Notes: a model not told the origin generated them from the sequence alone. Numbered from the stretch's first letter, positions 1-9,478 are shown. The stretch: 64,000 nt of DNA from Cytobacillus stercorigallinarum (GCF_014836495.1 NZ_JACSQT010000008.1:169052-233051); one strand, 5' to 3'. Numbers and translations are program-made.

Positions 1-1
1 A

Positions 2-397
2 TTATTGCCTGTGTTTGGTAAACAAATTGGGCTATTTATCTTTGATGTATTTGGATTGACTGAACAATTTTTGAGCATTTGGAATGCGCTTAGGTGGCTG
101 GTGAGCCCGCTTGTAATCTTTATTATCTTTAGTGGATTGTACTGGTTTGCCCCTAATAAGAGGTTAACCAATGTGACAGTTATACCAGGATCACTTTTTG
201 CTACAATTGGCTGGATTCTTTCTTCCTATGCGTTTTCATATTATGTTAGTAATTTTGGAAATTACTCAGCAACATATGGCAGTATTGGTGGCATCATTAT
301 TTTAATGATTTGGTTTTATTTAACTGGCATTATTATTATGATTGGTGGAGAAATCAACGCATTGTTAAATAAATACAGTAAAGCTAAGAACACATAG
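2..397 (+). CDS. YihY/BrkB family membrane protein, C-terminal part
   Basis: This is the 3' end of a gene that begins before the window; the reading frame is open from the first bases, so the TTG at 5 is not a true start. The visible ~131 residues contain three or four hydrophobic segments. The Gly-Ser-Ile-Gly-Gly stretch followed by Ile-rich helices and the ending Gly-Gly-Glu-Ile-Asn-Ala are typical of the C-terminus of YihY/BrkB (formerly 'RNase BN') inner-membrane proteins. Their molecular function is not settled. In B. subtilis the homologue YfkH lies in the same yfk neighbourhood as the next genes here, which supports the call. Family assignment is fairly sure; function is unknown. Confidence 0.8.
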   Translation, partial: LLPVFGKQIGLFIFDVFGLTEQFLSIWNALRWLVSPLVIFIIFSGLYWFAPNKRLTNVTVIPGSLFATIGWILSSYAFSYYVSNFGNYSATYGSIGGIIILMIWFYLTGIIIMIGGEINALLNKYSKAKNT

Positions 398-461
398 TAA
401 AAGTTACCTGATTGTATGGTGCATGAAAATGGACAACCTAAGGTTAAGGAGGGTGAGTACA

Positions 462-560
462 TTGACTGCAAATAAAGATGGTAACACAAAACAAAAAGGT
501 AAAAATAAACCTAAACAAAAAACATCTGGTTCTGCTAATAAGCAAAACGGCTATCATTAA
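462..560 (+). CDS. Small Lys/Asn/Gln-rich hydrophilic protein (32 aa)
   Basis: A 32-codon frame starts at TTG (462) behind a strong AAGGAGGG ribosome binding site at 446-453 with an 8-nt spacer. It ends at TAA 558-560, immediately before a strong terminator. The product is Lys, Asn, Gln, Thr and Gly rich with no hydrophobic stretch, Trp or Cys. The composition resembles minor small acid-soluble spore proteins or other tiny stress peptides, but I do not recognise a family. Support is the ribosome binding site, the position between the BrkB-like gene and a terminator, and clean termination; there is no homology evidence. Confidence 0.45.
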   Translation: MTANKDGNTKQKGKNKPKQKTSGSANKQNGYH

Positions 561-564
561 AGTA

Positions 565-607
565 AAGAAGCAGCTATCCATTCAAACATTGGATAGCTGC
601 TTCTTTT
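565..607. terminator. Bidirectional Rho-independent terminator
   Basis: A 16-bp stem (565-580 with 590-605) has a 9-nt loop, an A-rich left flank and a T-rich right flank. It can end the small upstream gene on the plus strand and the convergent zinc ATPase gene, whose stop codon lies at its edge. Confidence 0.85.
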
Positions 608-2525
608 AGTCCTTCAACAGTCTTAAGCTATTTAATATCACTAAAATGGTTGATCCTTCATGACCGATTACACCATAAGGAAGATCTAATATCTGTAGAA
701 AATTGGAGCAAATTAACAGCATAATAACGGATATTGAGAAAACAATATTTTGTTTAATAATCGTGTTCATACGTTTGGAAAGGGAAATTGCATGAGCGAT
801 TTTAGGAAGGTCGTTTTTCATTAAAACAATATCAGCTGTTTCTAATGCAACATCTGTTCCTTCTCCCATAGCAATTCCGACATTTGCAGTTGCAAGTGCA
901 GGCGCATCGTTAATTCCATCCCCAACCATTGCTACTTGTTGATACTGATTCCTTAATTCCTTTACATGATCGACTTTCTTTTCTGGCAAACATTCTGCAA
1001 TAAAGTCTTCTACATTTGCTTCAGTAGAAATGGCTTGTGCGGTTGATTGGCTATCACCTGTTAACATAATAGTATAAATCCCTTGATCATTTAATTGTTT
1101 AACCGCAGTCTTTGTTTCTTGCCGAACTTGATCCTTTAATGCAATTAATCCACAAACCTCATGATCGCGTTCAAATAATACAATCGTTTTACCATTAGAT
1201 GCTAATGTTTCTTGTTGTTCTTTTAATTCTGGCGCAAGTTCGTTATTGTTCAAAATAAATGATGGTTTACCAATTTTCCAAGTGACACCGTTCATCACAG
1301 CTTTAATGCCCCATCCTGGTACATCTTCGATTGATTCGGGCTCTAGAAGGGGAGAGCTTTGTTCTTCTTTTGTATACGTGACGATGGCAGTTGCAAGTGG
1401 ATGGTTGGCATGGTTTTCAATTGATCCAACGATGCGCAAATAGTCATCACGATGCTGAGTGTGTAGTGTAATAAAATCTGTTACTTCTGGACGTCCTTTA
1501 GTTAAAGTACCTGTTTTATCAAAGGCAATGGCTTTAATATGGCCTAAATTCTCTAAGTGCACCCCACCTTTAAATAAAATTCCTTGTTTTGCGCCATTTG
1601 AAATCGCAGACAATGTAGCCGGCATAATAGAGGCGACAAGGGCACAAGGTGAGGCCACTACTAGGAGAATCATGGCACGATAAAATGTTTCGTTCCAACT
1701 CCATCCCAGTAAGAAGTGTGGGAGAAATAGCATAAGTGCCACGGTCAGTAGTACAATTTTTACATATTTTCCTTCGAAATTCTCTATAAATAACTGACTA
1801 GGGGATTTTTCACTTTGCGCTGATTGGACAAGCTGAATGATCTTTTGAAAAAGAGTTTCATCAGCTTTCTTAGTAATTTCTACCTTAATGGCTCCATTCA
1901 TATTGACTGTGCCGGCATACACTTCTGCAGATAACCCTTTTGTTACAGGAATCGATTCGCCAGTAATTGTTGCTTCATCTATCGTTGTTTGTCCGTAAAC
2001 GATGATTCCATCAGATGGAACGCGTTCTCCTGGTTTAACTAGAATCTTATCACCAATTTCTAATGTAGAAACGTGAACAACTTCTTCTCTATCCTCATGA
2101 ATTAATAAAGCTTCTTCAGGTTGCAATTCCATTAGGCTAGATATTTCTTTTTTACTTTTATTCATCGTATATGTTTCTAGTGCGCCACTCATAGCAAAGA
2201 TAAAAATAAGTATGGCACCTTCAATCCAATAACCAATAATTGCAGAGCCGATTGCGGCAAAAATCATTAGCATCTCTACATTTAATTCTCTATTAGCAAT
2301 TGTTTCTTCAATACCTTCTTTCGCCTTAGCAAATCCTCCGATAATAAAAGATAAGATAAAGATGGTAATAGAAGTAGTTTCATACCCGCCTTTACTCAGT
2401 AACCAACCGATAAGAATAAAAACACCTGACGTTATCGCGGCTATAAGCTCGATATGTGGCAGTAATTTTTCGAATAATTGACTAGATGATTGCGGGTGTT
2501 TTTGCACAAGGACATTTTCTTCCAT
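606..2525 (-). CDS. zosA: Heavy-metal P1B-type ATPase, ZosA-like (probable Zn2+ transporter)
   Basis: The 639-aa protein is an ATP-driven divalent metal pump of the inner membrane. It has the P-type ATPase signatures in order: the TGES actuator motif, the membrane metal site Ser-Pro-Cys (SPCAL) in place of the usual CPC, the phosphorylation motif DKTGTLTKG, the P1B His-Pro pair (NHANHPLA) and the hinge GDGINDAPA. There is no N-terminal CxxC metal-binding domain; the first membrane helix starts near residue 25. Length, SPC motif and missing N-domain match B. subtilis ZosA, a PerR-regulated zinc uptake ATPase. The start has a GGAGG site about 10 nt upstream. Metal and direction are inferred from family; a Cd/Co/Zn exporter is the alternative. 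Confidence 0.85.
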   Translation of the reverse strand: MEENVLVQKHPQSSSQLFEKLLPHIELIAAITSGVFILIGWLLSKGGYETTSITIFILSFIIGGFAKAKEGIEETIANRELNVEMLMIFAAIGSAIIGYWIEGAILIFIFAMSGALETYTMNKSKKEISSLMELQPEEALLIHEDREEVVHVSTLEIGDKILVKPGERVPSDGIIVYGQTTIDEATITGESIPVTKGLSAEVYAGTVNMNGAIKVEITKKADETLFQKIIQLVQSAQSEKSPSQLFIENFEGKYVKIVLLTVALMLFLPHFLLGWSWNETFYRAMILLVVASPCALVASIMPATLSAISNGAKQGILFKGGVHLENLGHIKAIAFDKTGTLTKGRPEVTDFITLHTQHRDDYLRIVGSIENHANHPLATAIVTYTKEEQSSPLLEPESIEDVPGWGIKAVMNGVTWKIGKPSFILNNNELAPELKEQQETLASNGKTIVLFERDHEVCGLIALKDQVRQETKTAVKQLNDQGIYTIMLTGDSQSTAQAISTEANVEDFIAECLPEKKVDHVKELRNQYQQVAMVGDGINDAPALATANVGIAMGEGTDVALETADIVLMKNDLPKIAHAISLSKRMNTIIKQNIVFSISVIMLLICSNFLQILDLPYGVIGHEGSTILVILNSLRLLKD

Positions 2526-2586
2526 ATTTCATTTCCTCCATTCTATTGAGAAGAATAATCAACATCATTACCCTTAAAAACGACGA

Positions 2587-2613
2587 AAGCTGCCACCATA
2601 TAGGTGACAGCAG
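2587..2613 (-). terminator. Possible terminator downstream of the MFS gene
   Basis: A 9-bp stem with one mismatch (2589-2597 with 2603-2611) precedes a T-rich run on the minus strand. It lies between the end of the MFS gene at 2715 and the ZosA-like gene, so it would separate the two minus-strand genes. The stem is modest. Confidence 0.4.
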
Positions 2614-2714
2614 AAAAATTGCCGAATTGAAATATTTAATTGTTTTAATTTTACATTATATTGTCATTTTTGAAAAGGGATATCGTCTATATTATAGTGT
2701 TTTTTTAGCAAAAA

Positions 2715-3893
2715 TTAACTGTGAATGGAAGGCTTACTCATCTTATGACGACCAAAATAAGCAATAATCGTAAAATTGATGAGCATCATCACACTAATAA
2801 CAGCAAAAAAGCTAAGTGATTGAGTATATTGAATAAATAAACCACCTATGTATGGTCCAATAAGACTTCCTAAGCTAAAGGCAACACCACAAAGAAGATT
2901 CCCAGTAGGTAAAAGCTGAGTGGGGGTGAGATCTGTCATATAACTAATCCCCAATGAAAAAGTACTTCCAACTGCCATACCTGCTAAAAACAGTAGCAAC
3001 ATAAGTATGTTTACATTCTGTTCGAATATCGCAGCAGAAGAGAAAAGAATAAAACCACTCAATAAAATAATCATTAAAATATTTCTTCTCCCAAAGCGAT
3101 CACTTAACATCCCTAAAGGCAACTGAAAAATAATTGCTCCCACTGCAAATGAAGTAAGCAATAACGAAACCGATGAGACTTCAATTCCCATGCGCACGGC
3201 ATAAACGGGAAAGCTACCATTTATTGACGATTCTAAGAACCCGTAACTAAATGGTGGAATAAAGGCAATCCAAGCATAAGTAGATACATCGTAAAAGCGA
3301 TGGAAAGTACTTTTTAGTGATTGAACAGCAATGGTTTGCTGTGGTTGCTCATTATCGAGAAAGAACACAAACCCCCAAGCAATAAAACAAAAGAGAGAAG
3401 AAATTATAAATGGAAGAGATTCGCTTATATGAACGAAAGGTGTCATAAGTGGTCCGACAGCAAACCCTATACCAAAGAATAATCCATAGATTGAAATATT
3501 TCTCCCCCTATTACGTTCAGGAGAAAATGACGTAATCCAAGTTTGCGTTGAAAAATGGAGGGCGTGGTCGCCAATTCCAATCAATAATCTTAAAATAAAC
3601 CAAAACCAAAAACTTTTCCATAATGGAAATAATAAGAGGGAAGTAGCTACAAGAAGTCCCCCGATAATAATGACTGGTTTATAACCATATTTTCTTAGCG
3701 GATACTCCATGAAAGGAGAAATAAGTAAAATACCAATATACAAACCTGCTGCATTTAAGCCATTTAAACTTGAAGATACACCATCACCTTCAAAAATGAT
3801 AGCGATTAGCGGTAATAGCATCCCTTGACTAAACCCTGATATCGCAACAATGAATACTAATATCCAAAACCTTACTCTTAGTTTTTTGTCCAT
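2715..3893 (-). CDS. MFS transporter, YfkF-like
   Basis: The ~392-aa integral membrane protein has about 12 hydrophobic segments and the loop 2-3 pattern of the major facilitator superfamily. A second-half motif (GMLSDRFGRRN) matches the repeated MFS signature GxxxDRxGRR. I place the start at the ATG of 3891-3893, behind a GGAG about 7 nt upstream. A longer frame back to 4001 adds 36 residues with no MFS character. Position beside a CAX antiporter and near YfkD and YfkAB matches B. subtilis yfkF. It is a probable drug or metabolite exporter with unknown substrate. Confidence 0.8.
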   Translation of the reverse strand: MDKKLRVRFWILVFIVAISGFSQGMLLPLIAIIFEGDGVSSSLNGLNAAGLYIGILLISPFMEYPLRKYGYKPVIIIGGLLVATSLLLFPLWKSFWFWFILRLLIGIGDHALHFSTQTWITSFSPERNRGRNISIYGLFFGIGFAVGPLMTPFVHISESLPFIISSLFCFIAWGFVFFLDNEQPQQTIAVQSLKSTFHRFYDVSTYAWIAFIPPFSYGFLESSINGSFPVYAVRMGIEVSSVSLLLTSFAVGAIIFQLPLGMLSDRFGRRNILMIILLSGFILFSSAAIFEQNVNILMLLLFLAGMAVGSTFSLGISYMTDLTPTQLLPTGNLLCGVAFSLGSLIGPYIGGLFIQYTQSLSFFAVISVMMLINFTIIAYFGRHKMSKPSIHS

Positions 3894-4052
3894 AAAATAG
3901 CTCCAATAATTGAAAATAATAAATCTTCTACCACAATAGATATTATATGTGGAAGAAGAAATTGACAAGAGAATAATCATAATCTTTTCATAACAATCCA
4001 TAAAAATGTTTATCTTAAGAAAAGTAAAGCGATTTTTTTGGAGGAGGATGGG

Positions 4053-5111
4053 ATGAATAAGGTTTTTGCTATACTCGTATTTATTGGTGTACCGTTATCC
4101 ATTATAGGAAGCCTCCTACATTGGTCCAGTACATTGATGTTTATTATTTATTGTGTTTCTATTATTGCCTTAGCTAGTTTTATGGGGCGATCGACGGAAA
4201 GTTTAAGTATTATTGCTGGTCCTAGAATAGGTGGGTTATTAAATGCGACCTTCGGCAATGCGGTTGAATTAATTATTGCGATTTTTGCATTAAAAGAGGG
4301 ATTAATTGGTGTTGTTTTGGCATCGTTAACAGGAAGTGTACTAGGTAACTTATTATTAGTAGCGGGTCTTTCCTTTTTTATCGGTGGTATAAAGTTTAAG
4401 AGGCAAAGCTTCAATATCCATGATGCCCGGCATAATGCAGGCTTGCTTATTTTTGCAGTCATTGTTGCTTTCGTTATTCCAGAGATATTTTCAATGTCAA
4501 TGAATGAAGAAAAAACGATGATCTTTAGTATTGGAATTAGCATCATCCTGATGGCTTTATATTTAGCTGCATTATTCTTTAAATTAGTTACACATAGAGG
4601 GGTGTATAATAACGGGGATGAAGATAGAAAAGAGAGAGTGGAGGAGGTACCAGAATGGAGCAAAGGAAAATCAATACTAGTATTAGCCCTTGCTACATTA
4701 GCTGTAGCCTATATTTCTGAAAATCTAGTCCACACATTTGAAGAAGTAGGGGAGACTTTTGGGTGGTCGGAATTGTTTATCGGCGTCATTATCGTTGCAA
4801 TTGTAGGGAATGCCGCAGAGCATGCTTCCGCCATTATTATGGCAGCAAAAAATAAAATGGATATTGCCGTAGAGATTGCCGTTGGTTCTACTTTACAAGT
4901 AGCTATGTTTGTCGCGCCCATACTTGTCCTTATCTCACTATTTTTCCCTGTATCTATGCCGCTCGTATTTACAGTACCAGAATTAATCACGATGGTATCA
5001 GCTGTTTTTCTTATGGTTGTGATCTCCAACGATGGTGAGTCCAATTGGTTTGAGGGTGGCACCCTTCTAGCAGCTTATTTCATTATCGGCATAGGATTTT
5101 ATTTACTCTAA
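4053..5111 (+). CDS. Ca2+/H+ antiporter, CAX family (ChaA/YfkE-like)
   Basis: The 352-aa polytopic protein exchanges cytoplasmic calcium for protons at the cell membrane. It has two homologous halves, each with the acidic cation-binding motif of CAX proteins: GNAVELIIAI in the first half and GNAAEHASAI in the second. An acidic stretch lies between the halves (about residues 185-200), as in the family. The start is ATG 4053 because AGGAGG at 4042-4047 gives a 5-nt spacer; an in-frame TTG at 4038 would place the ribosome binding site inside the gene. The B. subtilis homologue YfkE (also called ChaA) occupies the same neighbourhood. It is transcribed alone and ends in a strong terminator. Confidence 0.9.
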   Translation: MNKVFAILVFIGVPLSIIGSLLHWSSTLMFIIYCVSIIALASFMGRSTESLSIIAGPRIGGLLNATFGNAVELIIAIFALKEGLIGVVLASLTGSVLGNLLLVAGLSFFIGGIKFKRQSFNIHDARHNAGLLIFAVIVAFVIPEIFSMSMNEEKTMIFSIGISIILMALYLAALFFKLVTHRGVYNNGDEDRKERVEEVPEWSKGKSILVLALATLAVAYISENLVHTFEEVGETFGWSELFIGVIIVAIVGNAAEHASAIIMAAKNKMDIAVEIAVGSTLQVAMFVAPILVLISLFFPVSMPLVFTVPELITMVSAVFLMVVISNDGESNWFEGGTLLAAYFIIGIGFYLL

Positions 5112-5118
5112 TAATAAA

Positions 5119-5150
5119 AAAACGACTCCGAGGTTAGCAGGAGTCGTTTT
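5119..5150 (+). terminator. Rho-independent terminator after the CAX gene
   Basis: Perfect 11-bp stem (5119-5129 with 5140-5150) ending in a T run, 8 bases after the stop codon. Confidence 0.85.
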
Positions 5151-5459
5151 GAAATATTTTGAACAAAAAAGGAAACGCTTGCATTTTGTTTAAACTCATT
5201 AAGTATTTAATCGAGGACTGCTAGTATTCATTCGCTTGAATTCATTAACCACTCCTTTATGGTGTTTGTTCATAAATAAAGCGAATCGTAATGAAGCTGC
5301 CCCCCTTTCGAGTGAGTGTATACATAGTATAAAATATATAATAACTTTTGTAAATATTCTAAATATTACAAAAGTGTTACTTTTTTATTTTCCTTTATGG
5401 ATAATATTCACATCATACGAAAAAACTAATGCATATGAAGTTTGAAAGGAGTAAGAAAA
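5151..5459. other. Non-coding gap upstream of the YfkD gene
   Basis: About 310 bases without a convincing gene. A plus-strand frame at 5236-5445 lacks a ribosome binding site and family features. An AT-rich stretch near 5320-5360 probably holds the promoter of the next gene, but I cannot assign a sigma factor. A cre-like sequence at 5169-5183 has one mismatch to the loose consensus and is not claimed. Confidence 0.5.
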
Positions 5460-6269
5460 ATGAAGAAATGGCTATATGCTTTAGTAGTGATGACCATTGG
5501 GGTAATATCCTTTCAATCAGCGACATCTGCTGAAGGAAAAATAGAGACAAAAGAGGCAACGATAGAAATACCAAGTTCTGTATTAAATGTTGAAAAGGAT
5601 AATACGTATCCAAATCCAGCTCAAGATTTACCAACATTACAGCCGAGTGAATTAACGCAAGAATTAATGGAGACATCAAGAGTAAAGATAGACAACCCTG
5701 AATTAATACGTATGTTAAATGAAACAACAGTAAATAGTACACCTTTTGCCATCGGTTACCGTGCGATAGTTTATTTAGGTCAATGGCCTCTCAATTATCA
5801 ATCACAAGAAACATCTCCTAATTGGGAGTTTCAAAAGATAAATACGAACTATTTTGATAATCGCGGGGGAGATGCGGTTTTTCAAATGAATTATGTTCAA
5901 GAAATGCAAAAGATTGTGAAAGGTGGACTTACTTCCAAGGTTCCACATTCGCAAGATGTAAAAAAGATGATGTTGTTGAAGGCGACAGAAAAAAGTGGAT
6001 TACCTTTATCCTTTGAAACGATTGTAGGAGCAGGAACGAAAAAAGATCATAAATATCATGTTGCGATCAATCGCCTTGGCTACCTATATGCATACGCACC
6101 TGCTATAAATGAAAAAGGAAAAGTCACTTATGGTGAAGTGTATATAATGTTGAAAGGAAACAAAAAAACCTTAGTCGTGAAAAATATAACTTCTCAAGGC
6201 ATTGGTGCATGGATCCCAATACAGGATCATGTCTCATTTGGATTTATTGTTTCGGAACGACCTCGATAA
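5460..6269 (+). CDS. yfkD: YfkD-like secreted protein
   Basis: The 269-aa protein has a typical Sec signal peptide: Lys-Lys at the start, a hydrophobic core at residues 4-20, and a probable cleavage after Thr-Ser-Ala near residue 23. The mature part is polar with no membrane helix or catalytic signature I recognise, and its function is unknown. Length, the signal peptide, and the position between a CAX antiporter and YfkAB all match the B. subtilis YfkD family. The start at ATG 5460 follows GAAAGGAG at a normal distance; the upstream in-frame TTG at 5442 would put that site inside the gene. Confidence 0.75.
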   Translation: MKKWLYALVVMTIGVISFQSATSAEGKIETKEATIEIPSSVLNVEKDNTYPNPAQDLPTLQPSELTQELMETSRVKIDNPELIRMLNETTVNSTPFAIGYRAIVYLGQWPLNYQSQETSPNWEFQKINTNYFDNRGGDAVFQMNYVQEMQKIVKGGLTSKVPHSQDVKKMMLLKATEKSGLPLSFETIVGAGTKKDHKYHVAINRLGYLYAYAPAINEKGKVTYGEVYIMLKGNKKTLVVKNITSQGIGAWIPIQDHVSFGFIVSERPR

Positions 6270-6309
6270 ATAGAAAAGTGCGCCATTCCTATTGGCGCAC
6301 TTTTCTATT
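6269..6309. terminator. Bidirectional terminator between convergent yfkD and yfkAB
   Basis: Perfect 17-bp stem (6269-6285 with 6293-6309), 7-nt loop, A-rich on the left and T-rich on the right. It serves both converging genes. Confidence 0.9.
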
Positions 6310-7432
6310 TCTTAACTGATATATTTGCTTTTTTAGTTTGAAAATCGATTTCAGGGTAATAGCTGTCTTTTACTAACACATTTGGCCCTAAGCATCTTGC
6401 TTCACTACAATGGCAATTTAAAGACTTAGCAAGCTTCGTATCCATCCACTTATCGAAAACAGATGGAAGGGAGTCAGTTTGTATATTCCCTAATGCAGGC
6501 GTATCACCAAAGTCCGTTACAATCACATCACCAGTAAAAATGTTGACATTTAGTCTCGAACGTCCATCAGGGTCATTTCTGACAGTGACATTCTGCTCAT
6601 TATGAAGACGTTGCAATAAAGCTAAATCTTCTTCATTATTACTGCATGGATAAAACGGCAATGTGCCAAAAAGCATCCAAGTATCGTGGTCACGAATATC
6701 CAATAGATGATGGATTGCTTGGCGCATTTCTTTTAATGATAACGTTTCAAGAGTAGATGCAAAATCTGAAGGGTACATTGGGTGAACTTCATGACGTTGA
6801 CAATGCATTTCTTCCGTTATTTGCTTATGGATTTTCTCTAAATACGGTAATGTTCTTTTATTTAACATTGTCTCAGCAGAGACCATTACACCAGCTTGTA
6901 CGAGTTCTTTACTATTCTCTATCATACGATCAAAGAGTGCCTGTCGTTGCTGTATAGATGGTTTTCTTTCCATCATAGCAAAACCGCCCTCAATAAATTC
7001 TTCTTCTGTACCCCAGTTATGAGAAATATGTAAAACATCTAAATAAGGGATAATGCTATCATACTTACCTCTATCTAATGTGAGGTTAGAATTAATTTGT
7101 GTTCGAATGCCGCGTTCATGAGCATACTTAAAAAGAGGAATCACATAGTTATTCACTGACTTCTTCGAAAGCATCGGTTCGCCTCCCGTTATGGAGAGTG
7201 AACGCAAGTGGGGGATTTCCTCTAAACGTTTGATTAATAAATCAACTGGAAGTCCATCAGGATCTTTTGGTTGCAGCGTATAACCAACAGCACAATGCTC
7301 ACAACGCATATTGCAAAGGACTGTAGTTGTAAATTCAATATTGGATAAGGTTAATTTTCCATAATCATCGATATCCATATAAGCTTCCCAAGGGTCATAA
7401 CTTGGTGAAATTGGTAATGTTTGAGATATCAT
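6305..7432 (-). CDS. yfkAB: Radical SAM/CxCxxxxC motif protein YfkAB
   Basis: The 375-aa cytosolic protein carries the radical SAM iron-sulfur motif CxxxCxxC at Cys40, Cys44 and Cys47, followed by the Gly-Gly-Glu-Pro SAM-binding motif. Near the C-terminus is the CxCxxxxC signature that defines this subfamily and may bind an auxiliary cluster or metal. The substrate is unknown in any species I know of. The start has AAAGGAG about 10 nt upstream. Its place between YfkD and the YfjT-like gene matches the B. subtilis order. Family call is firm; the reaction is not known. Confidence 0.9.
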   Translation of the reverse strand: MISQTLPISPSYDPWEAYMDIDDYGKLTLSNIEFTTTVLCNMRCEHCAVGYTLQPKDPDGLPVDLLIKRLEEIPHLRSLSITGGEPMLSKKSVNNYVIPLFKYAHERGIRTQINSNLTLDRGKYDSIIPYLDVLHISHNWGTEEEFIEGGFAMMERKPSIQQRQALFDRMIENSKELVQAGVMVSAETMLNKRTLPYLEKIHKQITEEMHCQRHEVHPMYPSDFASTLETLSLKEMRQAIHHLLDIRDHDTWMLFGTLPFYPCSNNEEDLALLQRLHNEQNVTVRNDPDGRSRLNVNIFTGDVIVTDFGDTPALGNIQTDSLPSVFDKWMDTKLAKSLNCHCSEARCLGPNVLVKDSYYPEIDFQTKKANISVKK

Positions 7433-7576
7433 TCAAAAAAACTCCTTTAAGTAAATCTGTAGTCATTATTCATCTAACGTAAGCTTCTGTCAACCTTTAA
7501 AGAAAAATAAAGCTTTATTGCAGCTCTATTGCATTTCATGTAGGATTAAAGTTGTGTAGAGAAAGGAGCGAATACA

Positions 7577-7759
7577 GTGGGCAAGTCAATTACTGATAAA
7601 GAGAATCAAGTTGCTTTCTTAAAGCAACGTCTTCATATGTTTATGGACGTATTAGATGCGATAGAACCTGAAAACACTGAGTTAGAGGATGTTGATCGCC
7701 TCATCGAAATGATTGACGACCTTGAATCCAAGGTGAGGGAATTTAATCATAGAGATTAA
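7577..7759 (+). CDS. Small YfjT/SE1561-like protein (60 aa)
   Basis: A 60-residue acidic, largely helical protein starts at GTG 7577 behind GAAAGGAG at about 7561-7568 and ends before its own terminator. It has no membrane segment, Cys or catalytic motif. Heptad-like hydrophobic spacing (Leu, Ile, Met) suggests a short helical hairpin or coiled-coil oligomer. Size, sequence character and location just upstream of the pdaA region match B. subtilis YfjT and the SE1561 family, of unknown function. Confidence 0.7.
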   Translation: MGKSITDKENQVAFLKQRLHMFMDVLDAIEPENTELEDVDRLIEMIDDLESKVREFNHRD

Positions 7760-7766
7760 AAAGAAG

Positions 7767-7808
7767 TGGTGAAGCCCAGGAAAGAAAATTGGGTTTCACC
7801 ATTTTTTT
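7767..7808 (+). terminator. Rho-independent terminator after the yfjT-like gene
   Basis: 12-bp stem with one G-T wobble (7767-7778 with 7790-7801) followed by a run of seven T. Confidence 0.85.
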
Positions 7809-7927
7809 GTTTCTACTGTTGGTCTTTTCTTGACTAAAGAATGAGTATATAATGGTATACGAAAATGATTTCTAATTTTTCGCAAAAGAAATGGATCGTT
7901 CGCAAAGGGAAAGGGGAACTTTGAGAA

Positions 7928-9478
7928 ATGAATATGGAGCAATTCCAAAAAAGTATGTACGACTTAATTGTAGAAACATCGACAAATTTACCGAAGGATG
8001 TTCGTCGGGCAATTAAGGCAGCAAAAGAAAGAGAAAGTGCTGGTACGAGATCAGCGATGAGTTTGGCAACCATTACAAATAATATCTCTATGGCAGATGA
8101 TAACGTATCACCAATCTGTCAAGATACAGGTTTACCGACATTTAAGATTAAAACACCAGTTGGCGTCAATCAACTTAAATTGAAAGAAGCCATTAAAAAT
8201 GCGATTGCAGAGGCTACAAAAGATAGTAAATTGAGACCGAACTCTGTTGATTCCTTAACAGGTGCGAATAGTGGAGATAATTTAGGTGGCGGAACCCCAG
8301 TCATTAAATTTGATCAGTGGGAAGAAGATTATATAGACGTTCGCTTAATTCTTAAAGGCGGCGGTTGTGAAAATAAAAATATTCAATATAGCTTGCCTGC
8401 AGAACTTGATGGTTTAGGTAGAGCTGGACGTGATTTAGATGGTATACGTAAATGTATTATGCATTCGGTTTATCAAGCACAAGGACAAGGGTGCAGTGCG
8501 GGATTCATAGGCGTAGGTATCGGAGGAGATCGTTCATCTGGCTATGACTTAGCAAAGGAACAACTATTCCGTTCTGTAGATGATGTAAACCCCAATGAAG
8601 ATTTAAGAAAACTTGAAGAATATATTCTTGAAAATGCGAACGAGCTTGGCATTGGGACAATGGGATTCGGCGGAGAAACAACTTTATTAGGATGTAAAGT
8701 TGGTGTGATGAATCGTATTCCTGCTAGCTTTTTCGTATCTGTAGCCTATAACTGTTGGGCGTATCGTAGACTTGGAGTAAAAGTAAATCCTGACACAGGT
8801 GAAATTAACGAATGGCATTACCAAGATGGTGAAAAAATTAATTTTGCTGACGAAGCGGCACAAGAAACAGCTGCAACAACAGAAGCTGAACAGGAAACAA
8901 AAGTGGTAACGCTTCAAGCACCAATTACAGAAGAACAAATCCGTGAACTTAAAGTTGGCGATGTTGTCCAAATCAATGGTCGAATGTATACAGGTCGTGA
9001 CGCGATCCACCATCATTTAATGGAAAACGATGCCCCTGTAGATTTAAATGGACAAGTTATTTATCATTGTGGACCAGTAATGATGAAAGATGACCAAGAG
9101 AAATGGCATGTAAAAGCAGCAGGCCCAACGACAAGTATTCGTGAAGAACCTTACCAAGGGGATATCATGAAAAAATTCGGTATTCGCGCCGTGATTGGAA
9201 AAGGCGGTATGGGACCGAAAACATTAAAGGCGCTAGAAGAGCACGGTGGCGTATACTTAAACGCAATTGGTGGAGCAGCGCAATATTATGCTGATTGCAT
9301 TAAAGAAGTAGAAGGTGTAGATTTAATGAACTTCGGTATTCCAGAAGCAATGTGGCACCTGCGCGTAGAAGGCTTCACAGCAGTGGTTACAATGGATTCT
9401 CATGGAAATAGTCTTCATAGAGATGTAGACAAATCCTCATTAGAGAAGCTATCGAAATTTAAAGAACGTGTATTTTAA
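7928..9478 (+). CDS. fumA: Fumarate hydratase, class I (iron-sulfur)
   Basis: The 516-aa enzyme interconverts fumarate and malate in the TCA cycle using an oxygen-sensitive [4Fe-4S] cluster. The N-terminal alpha domain carries the three candidate cluster cysteines, in ICQDTG (Cys64), GGGCENK and QGCSAG. The C-terminal beta domain (from about residue 335) has the GKGGMG and GGAAQYYAD motifs. The domains are fused through an Ala/Thr/Glu-rich linker near residues 305-335. Both domains in one chain indicate the fused class I form; L-tartrate dehydratase is the main alternative. ATG 7928 follows AAAGGGG; a second in-frame ATG lies two codons later. It is monocistronic with its own terminator. Confidence 0.9.
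   Translation: MNMEQFQKSMYDLIVETSTNLPKDVRRAIKAAKERESAGTRSAMSLATITNNISMADDNVSPICQDTGLPTFKIKTPVGVNQLKLKEAIKNAIAEATKDSKLRPNSVDSLTGANSGDNLGGGTPVIKFDQWEEDYIDVRLILKGGGCENKNIQYSLPAELDGLGRAGRDLDGIRKCIMHSVYQAQGQGCSAGFIGVGIGGDRSSGYDLAKEQLFRSVDDVNPNEDLRKLEEYILENANELGIGTMGFGGETTLLGCKVGVMNRIPASFFVSVAYNCWAYRRLGVKVNPDTGEINEWHYQDGEKINFADEAAQETAATTEAEQETKVVTLQAPITEEQIRELKVGDVVQINGRMYTGRDAIHHHLMENDAPVDLNGQVIYHCGPVMMKDDQEKWHVKAAGPTTSIREEPYQGDIMKKFGIRAVIGKGGMGPKTLKALEEHGGVYLNAIGGAAQYYADCIKEVEGVDLMNFGIPEAMWHLRVEGFTAVVTMDSHGNSLHRDVDKSSLEKLSKFKERVF

Noticed and set aside
4148..5062. Minus-strand frames opposite the CAX gene
   Set aside because: Antisense shadows of a well-supported membrane protein gene; no start signals.
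5169..5183. CcpA cre site before the YfkD gene
   Set aside because: One mismatch to a very loose consensus, far from any identified promoter; expected by chance in a window of this size.
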